Assembly: GCF_012931985.1 (NCBI RefSeq)
Contig: NZ_JAAFGM010000022.1
Coordinates: forward strand, 1-58,396
Reading direction: 5' to 3'
DNA: 58,396 bases
DNA from: Candidatus Roseilinea sp. NK_OTU-006
Lineage (GTDB): Bacteria > Chloroflexota > Anaerolineae > J036 > Brachytrichaceae
This document shows positions 25,148 through 33,820 of the stretch, in pieces. Made by a program: the position numbers and the translations under genes. Position 1 is the first letter of the stretch. Every line of letters starts with the position of its first letter. The notes under the pieces are model-generated. The model did not search any database, was not told the DNA's origin, and saw only the letters and a program-made list of their open reading frames with translations.

Positions 25148-26260
25148 TTAGTGTGCTGACTCAACACGTTTCAAGAAATCGCGCGTCAGCTCCGCCAGCC
25201 TATCCACTTCTAGCAAAAATGCGTCATGGCCGTAGTGGCTGTCTATCTCGACGTAGGTGACGTCAATGTCGTTCTGCAGCAGCGCGCGCACCAGTTCCTT
25301 CGACTGCCACGATGGATAGAGCCAATCTGAGGTGTAGCTCACGACCAGGAACTTGGCCGTCACCTTGCGAAAGGCGTCGGCCAGCGAGGGTAGGCCATAG
25401 GATAGATCGAAATAGTCCATCGCCTTGCTCAGGTAGAGGAACGAGTTGGCGTCAAAGCGCTTGGTGAATGAGTGGCCGCGATAGTTCAGATAGCGCTCCA
25501 CCTCGAACTCCGGGTCGAAGCGCCAGCCGTAGCCTTCGCTGCCGTTGCTCAAGCGTCGGCCGAACTTCTCGCGCATTGAGGTGTCGCTCAGGAAGGTGAT
25601 GTGGCCGATCATGCGCGCTACGGCCAACCCAGCGTTCGGCGGCGTCTTGCCGTAGTAATCGCCGTTGTTCCAGTTTGGGTCGGCATAGATGGCCTGGCGT
25701 GGCACTTCGTTCAGGGCGATGGTTTGCGGCGATAGGCGCGCGGTCGCCGCCAACACAATCGCGCTGCGTACGCGAGCGGGATACGAGACCGTCCACTGCA
25801 GGGCCTGCATTCCGCCCATACTGCCGCCGGCGACCGTCAGCCATCGCTCGATGCCCAAGTGATCGGTCAGCAAACGCTGCGCCTCGACCATGTCCGCAAT
25901 GGTCACAATGGGGAAGCTCAGCCCATACGGTCGGCCGGTCTTCGGGTTGATGGATGACGGGCCGGTGCTCCCGCCGCACCCGCCGATGACGTTTGAGCAG
26001 ACGACGAAGTACTTGTCGGTGTCGAAGGCTTTGCCCGGCCCGACGGCGTCATCCCACCAACCGGGTTTGGGATCGTCGGGCGAGTGCCGGCCGGCGACAT
26101 GCGCATCGCCGCTCCAGGCGTGGCAGATGAGGATCGCATTGCTGCGATCGTTATTCAACCGGCCATACGTTTCATACGCCAGCGTGATGGGGCCGAGCGT
26201 CGCGCCGCTCTGTAGCCGGATCTCGCCGTCGTAGTGAAAGTATTGCGTTTTGACGAGCAC
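25148..26260 (-). CDS. metX: Homoserine O-acetyltransferase MetX
   Basis: MetX acylates homoserine, the first committed step of methionine synthesis. The 370-residue alpha/beta hydrolase starts at GTG 26260 and shows LAYETYGRLN, ICHAWSGDAHVAG, GWWDDAVGPGKAFDTDKYFVVCSN, GGCGGSTGPSS and the nucleophile elbow GGSMGGMQ (Ser147). The C-terminal catalytic His is in SHYGHDAFL. Acetyl versus succinyl donor cannot be proven from motifs, although the MetX fold and the neighbouring sulfhydrylase favour acetyl. It lies between metY and metW. Confidence 0.95.
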   Translation of the reverse strand: MLVKTQYFHYDGEIRLQSGATLGPITLAYETYGRLNNDRSNAILICHAWSGDAHVAGRHSPDDPKPGWWDDAVGPGKAFDTDKYFVVCSNVIGGCGGSTGPSSINPKTGRPYGLSFPIVTIADMVEAQRLLTDHLGIERWLTVAGGSMGGMQALQWTVSYPARVRSAIVLAATARLSPQTIALNEVPRQAIYADPNWNNGDYYGKTPPNAGLAVARMIGHITFLSDTSMREKFGRRLSNGSEGYGWRFDPEFEVERYLNYRGHSFTKRFDANSFLYLSKAMDYFDLSYGLPSLADAFRKVTAKFLVVSYTSDWLYPSWQSKELVRALLQNDIDVTYVEIDSHYGHDAFLLEVDRLAELTRDFLKRVESAH

Positions 26261-26278
26261 GATACTTAGATGCGGGAG

Positions 26279-26307
26279 CGCGGGGCAGCGACGAGCGCCG
26301 CCCCGCG
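26279..26307 (-). promoter_or_regulatory. GC-rich hairpin between metY and metX
   Basis: CGCGGGGC (26279-26286) and GCCCCGCG (26300-26307) form an 8-bp perfect stem around 13 bases. It has no U-run, so it may shape mRNA stability or processing between metY and metX instead of ending transcription. Confidence 0.35.
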
Positions 26308-26334
26308 ATCTCCGAACTGGCCGATCGGCCGGTG

Positions 26335-27663
26335 TTAGGCCGTCACAACGTCCTTTTTATGACCGTTGCTCACCGCCGCTACGGCTGCCTCCAGCGCCTG
26401 CTCGAGGTCCCAGATGATGTCGCGGATATCCTCCAGGCCGATGCTCAGACGTATGAAGTCGTCGGTCACGCCGGTGGCCCGTTGCTCTTCGGGCGTCAGT
26501 TGCGAGTGCGTAGTGGTGGCGGGATGGATGGCCAGCGACTTGGCGTCGCCGATGTTGGCCAAGTGCGAGAACAGCTTCAGGTTGTTGATGAATTGTCGGC
26601 CGGCCTCGCGTCCACCCTTGATGCCGAAGCCCACCAGCGCGGTCAATCCCTTGGGCGCCATGCGCTTGATCTTTTCATACTGCGGGTGGCTGGGCAAACT
26701 GGGGTGGGTCACCCAAGAGACATAGGGGCTCTTCGAGAGCCACTCGGCCACTGCGTTGGCGTTCTGGATGTGGCGCTCCATGCGGACGTGCAGCGTCTCC
26801 AGGCCGATGATGTTCAAGAAAGAGTTGAACGGGCTTTGCGCCGCGCCGATGTCGCGCAGCAGGGTGAGGCGCGCCTTCAGGATGTAGGCCGGCGCGCCGA
26901 GCTGGGAATACACCAAGCCGTGGTAGCTGGGATCGGGCTTGTTGAAGTAGGCGTCGTGGCGCCAGCTCTTGCTCCAGTCGAACTTGCCGGAATCCACAAT
27001 TGCGCCGCCGATGCTCAACCCGTGTCCGCCGATGTATTTGGTGGTTGAGTGCACCACGATGTCGGCGCCCCACTCGATCGGTCGCAACAAGTAGGGCGTC
27101 GGCGTGGTGTTGTCAATGATCAGCGGCAGGCTGTTTTCGTGCGCAATGGCTGCCACCTCTTCAAAAGGAAAGATGTCGAGCTTGGGGTTGCCAACCGATT
27201 CGCCGTAAATCGCCTTGGTGTTTGGGCGGATGGCTCGCCGGAAGTTCTCCGGGTCGGTAGGATCCACAAACGTGACCTCGATGCCCAGTTTGGGCAGGGT
27301 GTAGTGGAAGAGGTTGTAGGTGCCGCCGTAGAGCGACGCCGAGCTGACGATGTGGTCGCCGGCCTGGGCAAGGTTGAGGATGGCGAACGTCTCCGCTGCC
27401 TGGCCGGATGCCGTCACCAGCGCGCCAACGCCGCCTTCGAGTGCGGCCAGCCGCTGCTCGACCACATCGTTGGTCGGGTTCATAATGCGGGTGTAGATGT
27501 TGCCGAATTCTTTCAGCCCGAACAGATTGGCCGCGTGGTCGGTGTCGCGGAACTGGTACGACGTGGTCTGATAGATCGGCACCGCGCGCGCGTTCGTCGT
27601 CGGATCGGGTCTGGTCCCGGCGTGCAGAACTTGTGTGTCGAAATGGAACGGATGGTTAGACAT
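26335..27663 (-). CDS. metY: O-acetylhomoserine sulfhydrylase MetY
   Basis: MetY joins O-acetylhomoserine with sulfide to give homocysteine. The 442-residue PLP enzyme shows FDTQVLHAGTRPDPTTNARAVPIYQTTSY-type N-terminal family sequence, YTRIMNPTNDVVEQRLAALEGG, TASGQAAETFAI, the cofactor Asp in LIIDNTTPTPYLLRPIEWGAD and the PLP lysine in HSTTKYIGGHG (Lys209). The roughly 430-residue length with an extra segment distinguishes it from the shorter cystathionine synthase/lyase at 14963. AAGGAG lies 14 bases before ATG 27663, a long spacing. It is the first gene behind the SAM riboswitch. Confidence 0.95.
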   Translation of the reverse strand: MSNHPFHFDTQVLHAGTRPDPTTNARAVPIYQTTSYQFRDTDHAANLFGLKEFGNIYTRIMNPTNDVVEQRLAALEGGVGALVTASGQAAETFAILNLAQAGDHIVSSASLYGGTYNLFHYTLPKLGIEVTFVDPTDPENFRRAIRPNTKAIYGESVGNPKLDIFPFEEVAAIAHENSLPLIIDNTTPTPYLLRPIEWGADIVVHSTTKYIGGHGLSIGGAIVDSGKFDWSKSWRHDAYFNKPDPSYHGLVYSQLGAPAYILKARLTLLRDIGAAQSPFNSFLNIIGLETLHVRMERHIQNANAVAEWLSKSPYVSWVTHPSLPSHPQYEKIKRMAPKGLTALVGFGIKGGREAGRQFINNLKLFSHLANIGDAKSLAIHPATTTHSQLTPEEQRATGVTDDFIRLSIGLEDIRDIIWDLEQALEAAVAAVSNGHKKDVVTA

Positions 27664-27771
27664 GGTTTATCCAGTTACTCCTTTTTGGCGCTCATGCGTA
27701 TGGCACATCCCTTCGCGCGATGCGCATCACGCAATGCGCAACCGTTTATGCGTGTTGCGGAAAAGTGAACA

Positions 27772-27799
27772 GCCCTCTTGCGCGGTAAGACAAGAGGGC
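27772..27799 (-). terminator. Hairpin downstream of the SAM riboswitch, likely its expression platform
   Basis: On the minus strand GCCCTCTTG and CAAGAGGGC form a 9-bp perfect stem with a 10-base loop, followed by TGTTCACTTTTCC. The ascending arm CCTCTT can instead pair with GAGAGG at the 3' end of riboswitch P1, so a terminator/antiterminator switch is plausible. The U-run is imperfect. Confidence 0.6.
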
Positions 27800-27824
27800 G
27801 TGAGCAATTCATAGCTGCCGCTGC

Positions 27825-27987
<163 letters not shown>

Positions 27988-28025
27988 CGCGATCGGGCGA
28001 TATTCTCTTTTCCGAACGGCTGCAG

Positions 28026-28054
28026 AATATAGCGATTTGCGCAGTGCTTGTCAA
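28026..28054 (-). promoter_or_regulatory. Consensus sigma-70 promoter of the met operon
   Basis: On the minus strand a perfect TTGACA (28049-28054) and TATATT (28026-28031) are 17 bases apart. The start would be near 28019, about 34 bases before the riboswitch P1. The -35 overlaps that of the divergent plus-strand promoter. Confidence 0.85.
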
Positions 28055-28075
28055 GCCCCAATTCACAAGTAGAAT
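28048..28075 (+). promoter_or_regulatory. Divergent promoter of the envelope operon (leaderless start)
   Basis: TTGTCA (28048-28053) and TAGAAT (28070-28075) are 16 bases apart. ATG 28084 follows the -10 by 8 bases, so the mRNA should start at or within 2 bases of the start codon. The -35 lies in the palindrome GCTTG-T-CAAGC shared with the met promoter. Confidence 0.65.
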
Positions 28076-28083
28076 CGCTCATT

Positions 28084-29304
28084 ATGAAGAGCGACGCTTG
28101 GGGCTTCAATCGCTGGTTCATCGTCACCGTCGCATTGGTCATTGGTTTTCTCATCGGCGTCGCCTGCGTCGCCTATCTGGTGTATGCCTGGGTGCCGGCC
28201 GATGTCATCCTGCGGGATGCGCCGCCGCGCTTCTTGCGCTTCGATCCCGCCGGCGACCGGCCCGACTATCGCGATGTGTACGTCGCCCGCGTCGCGGCGC
28301 GCTATGCCCAAGGCGTGCAGATCGGTCAACCCGAAGCCGCCTTGACCCAAGCGCAACAGGCGCTGGGTGTGACGACCGGCGATGCCACGCCGATCGAGGC
28401 GCTGGCCATGGTTCGCAGCGCCGAGCAGGTCGCCCGCAACGAAAACGCCCGCGAAGGCGACAATCCCGACCAGGGATGGTTCACGTTGGCAGATCAGAAC
28501 AGCCTCACTTTACTGGCTGAACGTCTGGAGCAGGTGAAAGACCAGCCGCCTGTGATTGCTCAGTCGGTGATCGAGGCGCGCCGGAATGCCGCGTTGCTCG
28601 GCGGATTGCTGCTGCTGTTGTGGATCGCTGTGTTGACCGGCCTGCTGCTGCTCGTCGTGCGTTTGCTCAAGCCCGCGCCGGTGTCTGCCACTGCATCGGT
28701 CGTTGCGCCTCGCGCCGCCGGCGAAGCCGAAGCGCGCCCGGGGACTGTGATCAATGTCAACCCCGCTGATGGGCAGGTTGCCGCGGCGACGCCGGCGGCC
28801 GCCCCCACTGAGCCTGGCACCATCCCCGCCGTCTATGCGCCGGCGCCGGTGCGCGTCGGTTCGCCGTTGCCCGGTGAATCCCTCATCAACACCTTTCGCG
28901 CTGTTTATGAGCATGGCAACGAGAACTTCGATGAAGGGTTCCAGATCAGCGCGACGAGCGGCGAATTGATCGGCGAGTGCGGCGCATCGGTCGCCGATCG
29001 CGTCAGCCTGACGTCGCCTTCGCGGGTGATCGCGTTGGCGATCTGGACGTTCGATAAGAACGACTTCCAGAGCACGACGAAGGTGATGCTCACCCCCTAC
29101 GCCTATCGCAATAACGTGATGCGCAGCAAGCTGGCGGCGCGCGGCGAGCTGGTGCAGGCAGGGCCGGGCATCTTCGAGATCGCCACCTCCACACTGCGCG
29201 TCGAAGTTGAGGTGCGGGATCTGCAGTTGCTGCCGCTCGATGGTGATCCCGATGGCTACTTTCAGCGAGTGGAATTGGAATTCCGCGTATACAAGAAACC
29301 ATGA
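28084..29304 (+). CDS. Uncharacterised two-TM protein with C-terminal beta domain
   Basis: I know of no functional name. The 406-residue product (ATG 28084) has a TM helix at about 12-35 (FIVTVALVIGFLIGVACVAYLVYAW), an approximately 135-residue loop rich in Ala/Gln/Asp, and a second TM at about 171-193 (LLGGLLLLLWIAVLTGLLLLVVRLL). A Pro/Ala-rich linker leads to a C-terminal domain of about 130 residues with DEGFQISATSGELIGECG and VIALAIWTFDKNDFQSTTKVML. Proteins with this tail (GEC, WxFDK and TKV motifs) appear to be common in Chloroflexota (recollection, not searched). Both termini of the tail would face the cytoplasm. It heads an envelope-related operon. Confidence 0.8.
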   Translation: MKSDAWGFNRWFIVTVALVIGFLIGVACVAYLVYAWVPADVILRDAPPRFLRFDPAGDRPDYRDVYVARVAARYAQGVQIGQPEAALTQAQQALGVTTGDATPIEALAMVRSAEQVARNENAREGDNPDQGWFTLADQNSLTLLAERLEQVKDQPPVIAQSVIEARRNAALLGGLLLLLWIAVLTGLLLLVVRLLKPAPVSATASVVAPRAAGEAEARPGTVINVNPADGQVAAATPAAAPTEPGTIPAVYAPAPVRVGSPLPGESLINTFRAVYEHGNENFDEGFQISATSGELIGECGASVADRVSLTSPSRVIALAIWTFDKNDFQSTTKVMLTPYAYRNNVMRSKLAARGELVQAGPGIFEIATSTLRVEVEVRDLQLLPLDGDPDGYFQRVELEFRVYKKP

Positions 29305-29344
29305 AGTCAGCGCGTCGGCCGCGCGCAGCGCCAGGCTCTCCCGT

Positions 29345-30184
29345 TTGCGGCGTGCGCGGCACATCTTCGATCGCCTCGATTGGTGGGATTGGGATGAGTG
29401 GATCGCCAGCGACCTGTGGTCGTTTGACGATGGCAATGCGGCGCTCCTGCTCACGCCGCTCGACCTGGCCGAGGCCGATGCGCTCGATGCGACATGCGCC
29501 GGGGTGGCTTGGCTGCGCTGGTGCGCCGTCGCCGATGGCCTGTCGCCAGCGACGCACTTGACCAATGTGTTCGGTGAGGCCGAAGCGCGACTGGCAGCGC
29601 ACGGTGTGTGCGAGGTGTGGTGCATCGTTCATCCGTTTGAGTGGATCAAGCCTTATCTGCGCGATCTAGGCTATCGCGTCGTTGAGCGATTGCTCACCTT
29701 CCAGGTCGAGCCGCGGCGCATCTCGAAAACGATGCCGCCCCTTACCGGCTTGCAGGTGCGCTTGGCGCGCACGGCCGATCTCGAAGCGTTATGCGCCTTG
29801 GATGTGCGCGCCTTTGATGAGCCATGGCGCTATGCACCTGTGCTGATGCAACGCGCAGTGGCGCGGGCGTTCGCAACCACCGTGGCCGTGTACGGCGGGG
29901 CGCTGGTGGGCTATGCGTGTGCGGTCCTGCATGGAGAGAAGGGGCACGTTGTGCGGTTGGCCGTTCAGCCGGAACTGCGCCGTCGGGGAATTGGCGCGGG
30001 ATTGCTTTGTGACGTGGTGATGCGGTTGGCGCAGGCCGGCGCGCGCTCGGTCTCGCTCAATACGCAGGCCGGCAATCGCGTGGCGCAGCGGCTGTATCGC
30101 CGGCTGGGGTTCGCGCCGGTGGGCGAGAAGCTGCCGGTCATGCGCAAGGTGCTCACGCGCGAAGCGCCGGGAGGGATTGCGTGA
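29345..30184 (+). CDS. GNAT family N-acetyltransferase
   Basis: The C-terminal half is a clear GNAT domain with the acetyl-CoA loop VVRLAVQPELRRRGIGAGLL, then VSLNTQAGNRVAQRLYRRLGFAPVGE. The N-terminal half looks like a degenerate second GNAT-like domain (DLWSFDDGNAALLL to YRVVERLLTFQVEP). The start is unclear: the frame is open from inside the previous gene. TTG 29345 precedes the first protein-like segment (RHIFDRLDWWDWDEW); ATG 29252 would overlap the upstream gene. The substrate is unknown. The gene overlaps the next by GTGA, so it is translated together with a peptidoglycan amidase. Confidence 0.75.
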   Translation: MRRARHIFDRLDWWDWDEWIASDLWSFDDGNAALLLTPLDLAEADALDATCAGVAWLRWCAVADGLSPATHLTNVFGEAEARLAAHGVCEVWCIVHPFEWIKPYLRDLGYRVVERLLTFQVEPRRISKTMPPLTGLQVRLARTADLEALCALDVRAFDEPWRYAPVLMQRAVARAFATTVAVYGGALVGYACAVLHGEKGHVVRLAVQPELRRRGIGAGLLCDVVMRLAQAGARSVSLNTQAGNRVAQRLYRRLGFAPVGEKLPVMRKVLTREAPGGIA

Positions 30185-31062
30185 AGCGCGCTCCGACGCG
30201 CAAGCGCGCCAAGGATCAGCGCGTGCAGCGCAGCAACATCCGTCGCACCCAAGCCGCCGGCAAAAGCCGGGCGCGCGCACAGTCGCGGCGGGTCGCGATA
30301 ACCGGCGCCGCTCCTGCGCCGGCGCATGAGACGGCGGCCATCTTTCCACGCGCAGCTCGCCGCCGGTTGATTGGGCTGGCGTTGGCGATGGCGCTCACCG
30401 GTGCGGCGATCATCGCGCTGCGGGATGCGCCGCGCTGGCCGTCGGCAGATGCGCAGGCGCAAGCTGCAGCCGATGCAGCGTGGCGCGAGGCGACGCGCAG
30501 CGCGGCCGTTGCGGCGCAGGATGCAGTGCGCATCGGCATCGTCAGCGGGCATCGCGGCCACGACAGCGGCGCCGTGTGCGACGACGGCTTGACCGAGGCC
30601 GCGCTGAATTTTGCACATGCGACTCGCGTGGCCGAGGTGTTACGCGCCGAAGGCTACATCGTGGATGTGCTGGATGAGTTTGATCCGCGGTTGCGCGGCT
30701 ATCGGGCGCGCGCCTTGCTCAGCATCCATGCCGACTCGTGCGCGCGCATTAACGATTTCGCCACCGGCTTCAAGGTGGCGCGCGCCGCGCACAGCCGAGT
30801 GCCGGATGAGGCGGATCGCCTAGTCGCCTGTTTGACGGCGCGTTATGGGGCGCGCACCGGCCTGCGCTTCCATGCCAACACCGTCACGCGCGACATGACG
30901 CAGTATCACGCCTTTGATGAGATTGCGCCTGAGACGCCGGCTGCGATCATCGAGACCGGCTTCATGGATCTCGACCGGCAGTTGCTGGAAGGCCGGCCGC
31001 AGGTGGTGGCTCAGGGTATCGTCGAGGGGATGCTGTGTTTTCTGCGCGGCGAGACCCCATGA
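30181..31062 (+). CDS. N-acetylmuramoyl-L-alanine amidase (Amidase_3)
   Basis: This zinc enzyme cleaves the bond between the glycan strand and the stem peptide of peptidoglycan. The 293-residue product starts at GTG 30181 (GTGA overlap). A basic N-terminus of about 60 residues leads to one TM or signal-anchor helix (LIGLALAMALTGAAIIAL), so the enzyme faces outward. The Amidase_3 domain has the metal ligands in SGHRGHDSG, DGLTEAALN and LLSIHADSC, and the catalytic Glu in IIETGFMD. The domain is short and lacks an AMIN or LysM region. The next gene encodes another wall enzyme. Confidence 0.9.
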   Translation: MKRAPTRKRAKDQRVQRSNIRRTQAAGKSRARAQSRRVAITGAAPAPAHETAAIFPRAARRRLIGLALAMALTGAAIIALRDAPRWPSADAQAQAAADAAWREATRSAAVAAQDAVRIGIVSGHRGHDSGAVCDDGLTEAALNFAHATRVAEVLRAEGYIVDVLDEFDPRLRGYRARALLSIHADSCARINDFATGFKVARAAHSRVPDEADRLVACLTARYGARTGLRFHANTVTRDMTQYHAFDEIAPETPAAIIETGFMDLDRQLLEGRPQVVAQGIVEGMLCFLRGETP

Positions 31063-31126
31063 AAAATTTAAGGACGGGGCGGACGGCTGCTCTGTGCGTT
31101 TGATCCTTGAACCGTATCGGTTGGTC

Positions 31127-31132
31127 TAGAAT
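31127..31132 (+). promoter_or_regulatory. Possible -10 box before the L,D-transpeptidase gene
   Basis: TAGAAT lies 6 bases before GTG 31139 and 9 bases before ATG 31142, another case that would give a leaderless mRNA. TTGAAC at 31107-31112 is only 14 bases upstream, so the -35 is poor. Confidence 0.4.
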
Positions 31133-31141
31133 ACTTCGGTG

Positions 31142-31855
31142 ATGGCGTTTCTCGCCGGGCTGCTGCGGTTAGTTGCGCTGTGCGTGATGATGGCACTGCT
31201 GTTGGCCGCCGTCCCGCTGGTCGTCTCGGCGGAGCGCCGGGCGCAACCGGCGGCCCAGCGCTTAGCCCGCGAAGCTGCGCAGCCTCAATCCCGACAGGTC
31301 ACGGCGCCAGAAGATGCCCGCCCGGCTGCTTCGGCGCCGGTCCTTGCTGCGGCCCCGACGCCTCCAACTGCTCCATCGTCGCGCGTTGCGGCGGTGGCAC
31401 AAGCGCCGGCGCAACCCGTCCACGTCCAACCGACGGTGGCTGCATCCTTGCCGCAGGATGCGCCGGACGCGGCGGTGTATGACGCGAAATCCGTGCCGAC
31501 GCGCCGGGGGAAATGGATTGAAGTCATCCTGGACGAGCAGCGGCTGATCGCCTGGGAGGATGGCCGGATGGTGATGACCACGCTGGTTTCGACCGGGGCG
31601 CAGGATACGCCGACGGTGCGCGGCATCTTTCGCATCTATCGCAAACTTGATTCGCAACACATGCGGGGCAGAGGTTACGATTTGCCCAACGTGCCCTATG
31701 TGATGTACTTCAAGGGGGGTTATGCCTTGCACGGCACATATTGGCACAACAATTTTGGCCAGCCCATGAGTCACGGCTGCGTCAATATTCCCATTGGCAA
31801 GGCCGCCTGGTTGTATGGCTGGGCGCCACAAGGCACGGTCGTGGTGGTGCATTGA
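31142..31855 (+). CDS. L,D-transpeptidase (YkuD domain), secreted
   Basis: The 237-residue protein starts at ATG 31142 (GTG 31139 is equally possible). An N-terminal hydrophobic helix (LLRLVALCVMMALLLAAVPLVV) serves as signal or anchor, then an Ala/Pro-rich linker of about 80 residues, then a YkuD domain with the catalytic motif LHGTYWH and SHGCVNIP (Cys nucleophile). Such enzymes form 3-3 crosslinks in peptidoglycan or attach proteins to it. Together with the upstream amidase this suggests wall remodelling. Its TGA overlaps the TTG start of the next gene. Confidence 0.92.
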   Translation: MAFLAGLLRLVALCVMMALLLAAVPLVVSAERRAQPAAQRLAREAAQPQSRQVTAPEDARPAASAPVLAAAPTPPTAPSSRVAAVAQAPAQPVHVQPTVAASLPQDAPDAAVYDAKSVPTRRGKWIEVILDEQRLIAWEDGRMVMTTLVSTGAQDTPTVRGIFRIYRKLDSQHMRGRGYDLPNVPYVMYFKGGYALHGTYWHNNFGQPMSHGCVNIPIGKAAWLYGWAPQGTVVVVH

Positions 31856-32709
31856 AGATCCTTCGGCGGCGTGCTGTGGCGTTTTGTGCAGTGTTGGTTG
31901 TCGCGACGGCGGTCTTTCTCGTGTCGCGTCCGGCTGTGGAGTCTGAGCAGCGCTGGCAGGCGCTGCGCGCGCGTGGCGTGTTGCGCGTCGGCATTGATCC
32001 GGGGATCCGGCCGTTTTCGTTCTATGGCGCGGATGGCTGGGAGGGGATGGATGCCGACGTGGCGCATGAGGCGGCGCGTCGTCTGGGGTTGCGTGTGGAG
32101 GCCGTGCCGGTGGGCTACGATGGCTTCTACGATGCGCTGCTTGCCGGCTACGCTGATGTCGCGATGTCGGCCCTGGTCGTGGACCCAATGCGGACGGCCG
32201 ATTTTCGCTATAGCCGCCCGTATTTCGACGCCGGCTTGCGCGCGGTGACGTTTGCGGCGTTGCGTCTGGATCGCCCCGAGGATTTGCGCGGGCGCTGCGT
32301 CGTCGCTGCGCTGGGCAGCGAGGCTGACCGCCTGGCGCGCTGGTTGGAGCGACGCACACCGGGCATGACGCGCCGCGTGGCAGCGGATGAAAAGGAGGTC
32401 TTGACGGAAATTCGCATGGGCAGATGTGAGGTGGCAGTCGTTAGCGGGCAAATAGCCGTTCGGGAGGGATGCGCGCCAATTGACGAATGGGACAACACAG
32501 CAGCGATACGCTGCCTCCGGCTTCGCCCAGTTGAGCACACGATAGCTATGCTGGGCGCAGATGGACGGCTGGCGAGTGAACTCAATCGCATCCTGTTGCA
32601 GATGAGCAACGACGGCACCCTAACGCGCATCGCCCGAAAGTGGCTCACGAACAGGACCGCCGATACTGCTGACACCGACGCCAACGACACGAATGACACT
32701 AACCGATAA
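31852..32709 (+). CDS. Family 3 solute-binding protein (amino-acid type)
   Basis: The gene starts at TTG 31852, whose TTGA contains the L,D-transpeptidase stop. The 285-residue product has a signal or anchor helix (VAFCAVLVVATAVFLVS) and an SBP_bac_3 domain: LRVGIDPGIRPFSFYG, GMDADVAHEAARRLGL, GYADVAMSALVVDPMRTADFRYSRPYF, VVAALGSEAD. No permease or ATPase gene follows. The protein may serve a distant transporter or act as a sensor. The C-terminal tail is a low-complexity Asp/Thr/Asn run (about 17 residues). No lipobox cysteine is present. Confidence 0.85.
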   Translation: MKILRRRAVAFCAVLVVATAVFLVSRPAVESEQRWQALRARGVLRVGIDPGIRPFSFYGADGWEGMDADVAHEAARRLGLRVEAVPVGYDGFYDALLAGYADVAMSALVVDPMRTADFRYSRPYFDAGLRAVTFAALRLDRPEDLRGRCVVAALGSEADRLARWLERRTPGMTRRVAADEKEVLTEIRMGRCEVAVVSGQIAVREGCAPIDEWDNTAAIRCLRLRPVEHTIAMLGADGRLASELNRILLQMSNDGTLTRIARKWLTNRTADTADTDANDTNDTNR

Positions 32710-32720
32710 GGAGAAACTCG

Positions 32721-33734
32721 ATGGAATACCGACCCCTTGGACGCACAGGCGTCAAAGTGAGCGTCTTGGGCCTGGGTTGCATGATGTTCGGCGGCAAGAC
32801 CTCACCTGAAGACTCGTATGCCATCATCGACCGCGCGATAGACGCCGGCATCAACTTTCTCGACACGGCCAACGTCTACACGCGCGGCCGCAGTGAAGCG
32901 GTTGTCGGCGAAGCGCTCAAACGCAATGGCAAGCGCGACCGCATCGTGCTGGCCACGAAGGTTCACGGAGTCATGGCCGACGACGATCCCAACATGAGCG
33001 GCAACAGCCGCCGACACATCATCCAGCAGTGCGAAGCGAGCCTGAGACGACTGCAAACCGATTGGATTGACTTGTATCAGATTCACCGGCCGCAGTCATC
33101 CATTCCAATTGACGAGACCCTGCGCGCGCTGGATGACTTGGTGCGCGCGGGCAAGGTGCGCTACATCGGCACAACCACCTTCGCCGCATGGCAATTGATG
33201 GAGTCGCTGATGGTCTCGCGCGAGCTGGGGTTGAACCGCTTCGTATGCGAACAGCCGCCATATAACTTGCTCGACCGGCGTATCGAGCGTGAGCTGATCC
33301 CCTTCGCGCAGACCTATGGCTTTGGGCTGATCCCGTGGAGCCCGCTGGCCGGCGGCCTGTTGACCGGCAAATACGATCGCAACGCGCCGCCTCCAGAAGG
33401 CACGCGCTTTTTCGATTACAAAGAGAACCCAGTCCTGTCCCGGCGTTGGAACGATGCAGCGCTCGCGGCGACGGAGGTGTATAAGGCCTATGTGCAAGAG
33501 CGCGGCGGCTGCACGTTGTCGCAATTTGCGCTGGCCTGGTGCATCAGCCAGCCCGGCATCACCTCACCCATCATCGGCCCTCGCACCATGGAACAACTCG
33601 AAGACAACCTCAAGGCGCTGGAGGTGAAGATCACCGATGAAGACCGGGCTAAAGTAGACGCGACTGTGCCCAAGGGGGGGATGGTCGCGCCATACTACGA
33701 GGCCGACTTCGGGCCCCATCTGTTTCGGGTGTAG
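32721..33734 (+). CDS. Aldo/keto reductase
   Basis: This 337-residue NADPH-dependent oxidoreductase of the Tas/YajO/KCAB-like branch has the AKR tetrad: Asp in NFLDTANVYTRGRSE with its Tyr, Lys in VLATKVHG and His in LYQIHRP. The C-terminal NADP site includes SPIIGPRTMEQLEDNL. The substrate is unknown. A strong ribosome-binding site AAGGAG lies 8 bases before ATG 32721. It follows the solute-binding gene by 11 bases and may be the last gene of that operon, although its function looks unrelated to the wall. Confidence 0.93.
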   Translation: MEYRPLGRTGVKVSVLGLGCMMFGGKTSPEDSYAIIDRAIDAGINFLDTANVYTRGRSEAVVGEALKRNGKRDRIVLATKVHGVMADDDPNMSGNSRRHIIQQCEASLRRLQTDWIDLYQIHRPQSSIPIDETLRALDDLVRAGKVRYIGTTTFAAWQLMESLMVSRELGLNRFVCEQPPYNLLDRRIERELIPFAQTYGFGLIPWSPLAGGLLTGKYDRNAPPPEGTRFFDYKENPVLSRRWNDAALAATEVYKAYVQERGGCTLSQFALAWCISQPGITSPIIGPRTMEQLEDNLKALEVKITDEDRAKVDATVPKGGMVAPYYEADFGPHLFRV

Positions 33735-33820
33735 CGGCGCGCTCAACATCCCTGGATGCCGGCGCGCATGTGCGCGTGAACCCTACCGGCGCTTAAGCGC
33801 GACTTGAACCAGCGGTGGCA

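Noticed and set aside
33789-33800. Palindrome GCGCTTAAGCGC between the aldo/keto reductase and MFS genes
   Set aside because: Twelve bases of dyad symmetry without a loop or U-run are likely by chance in this composition.
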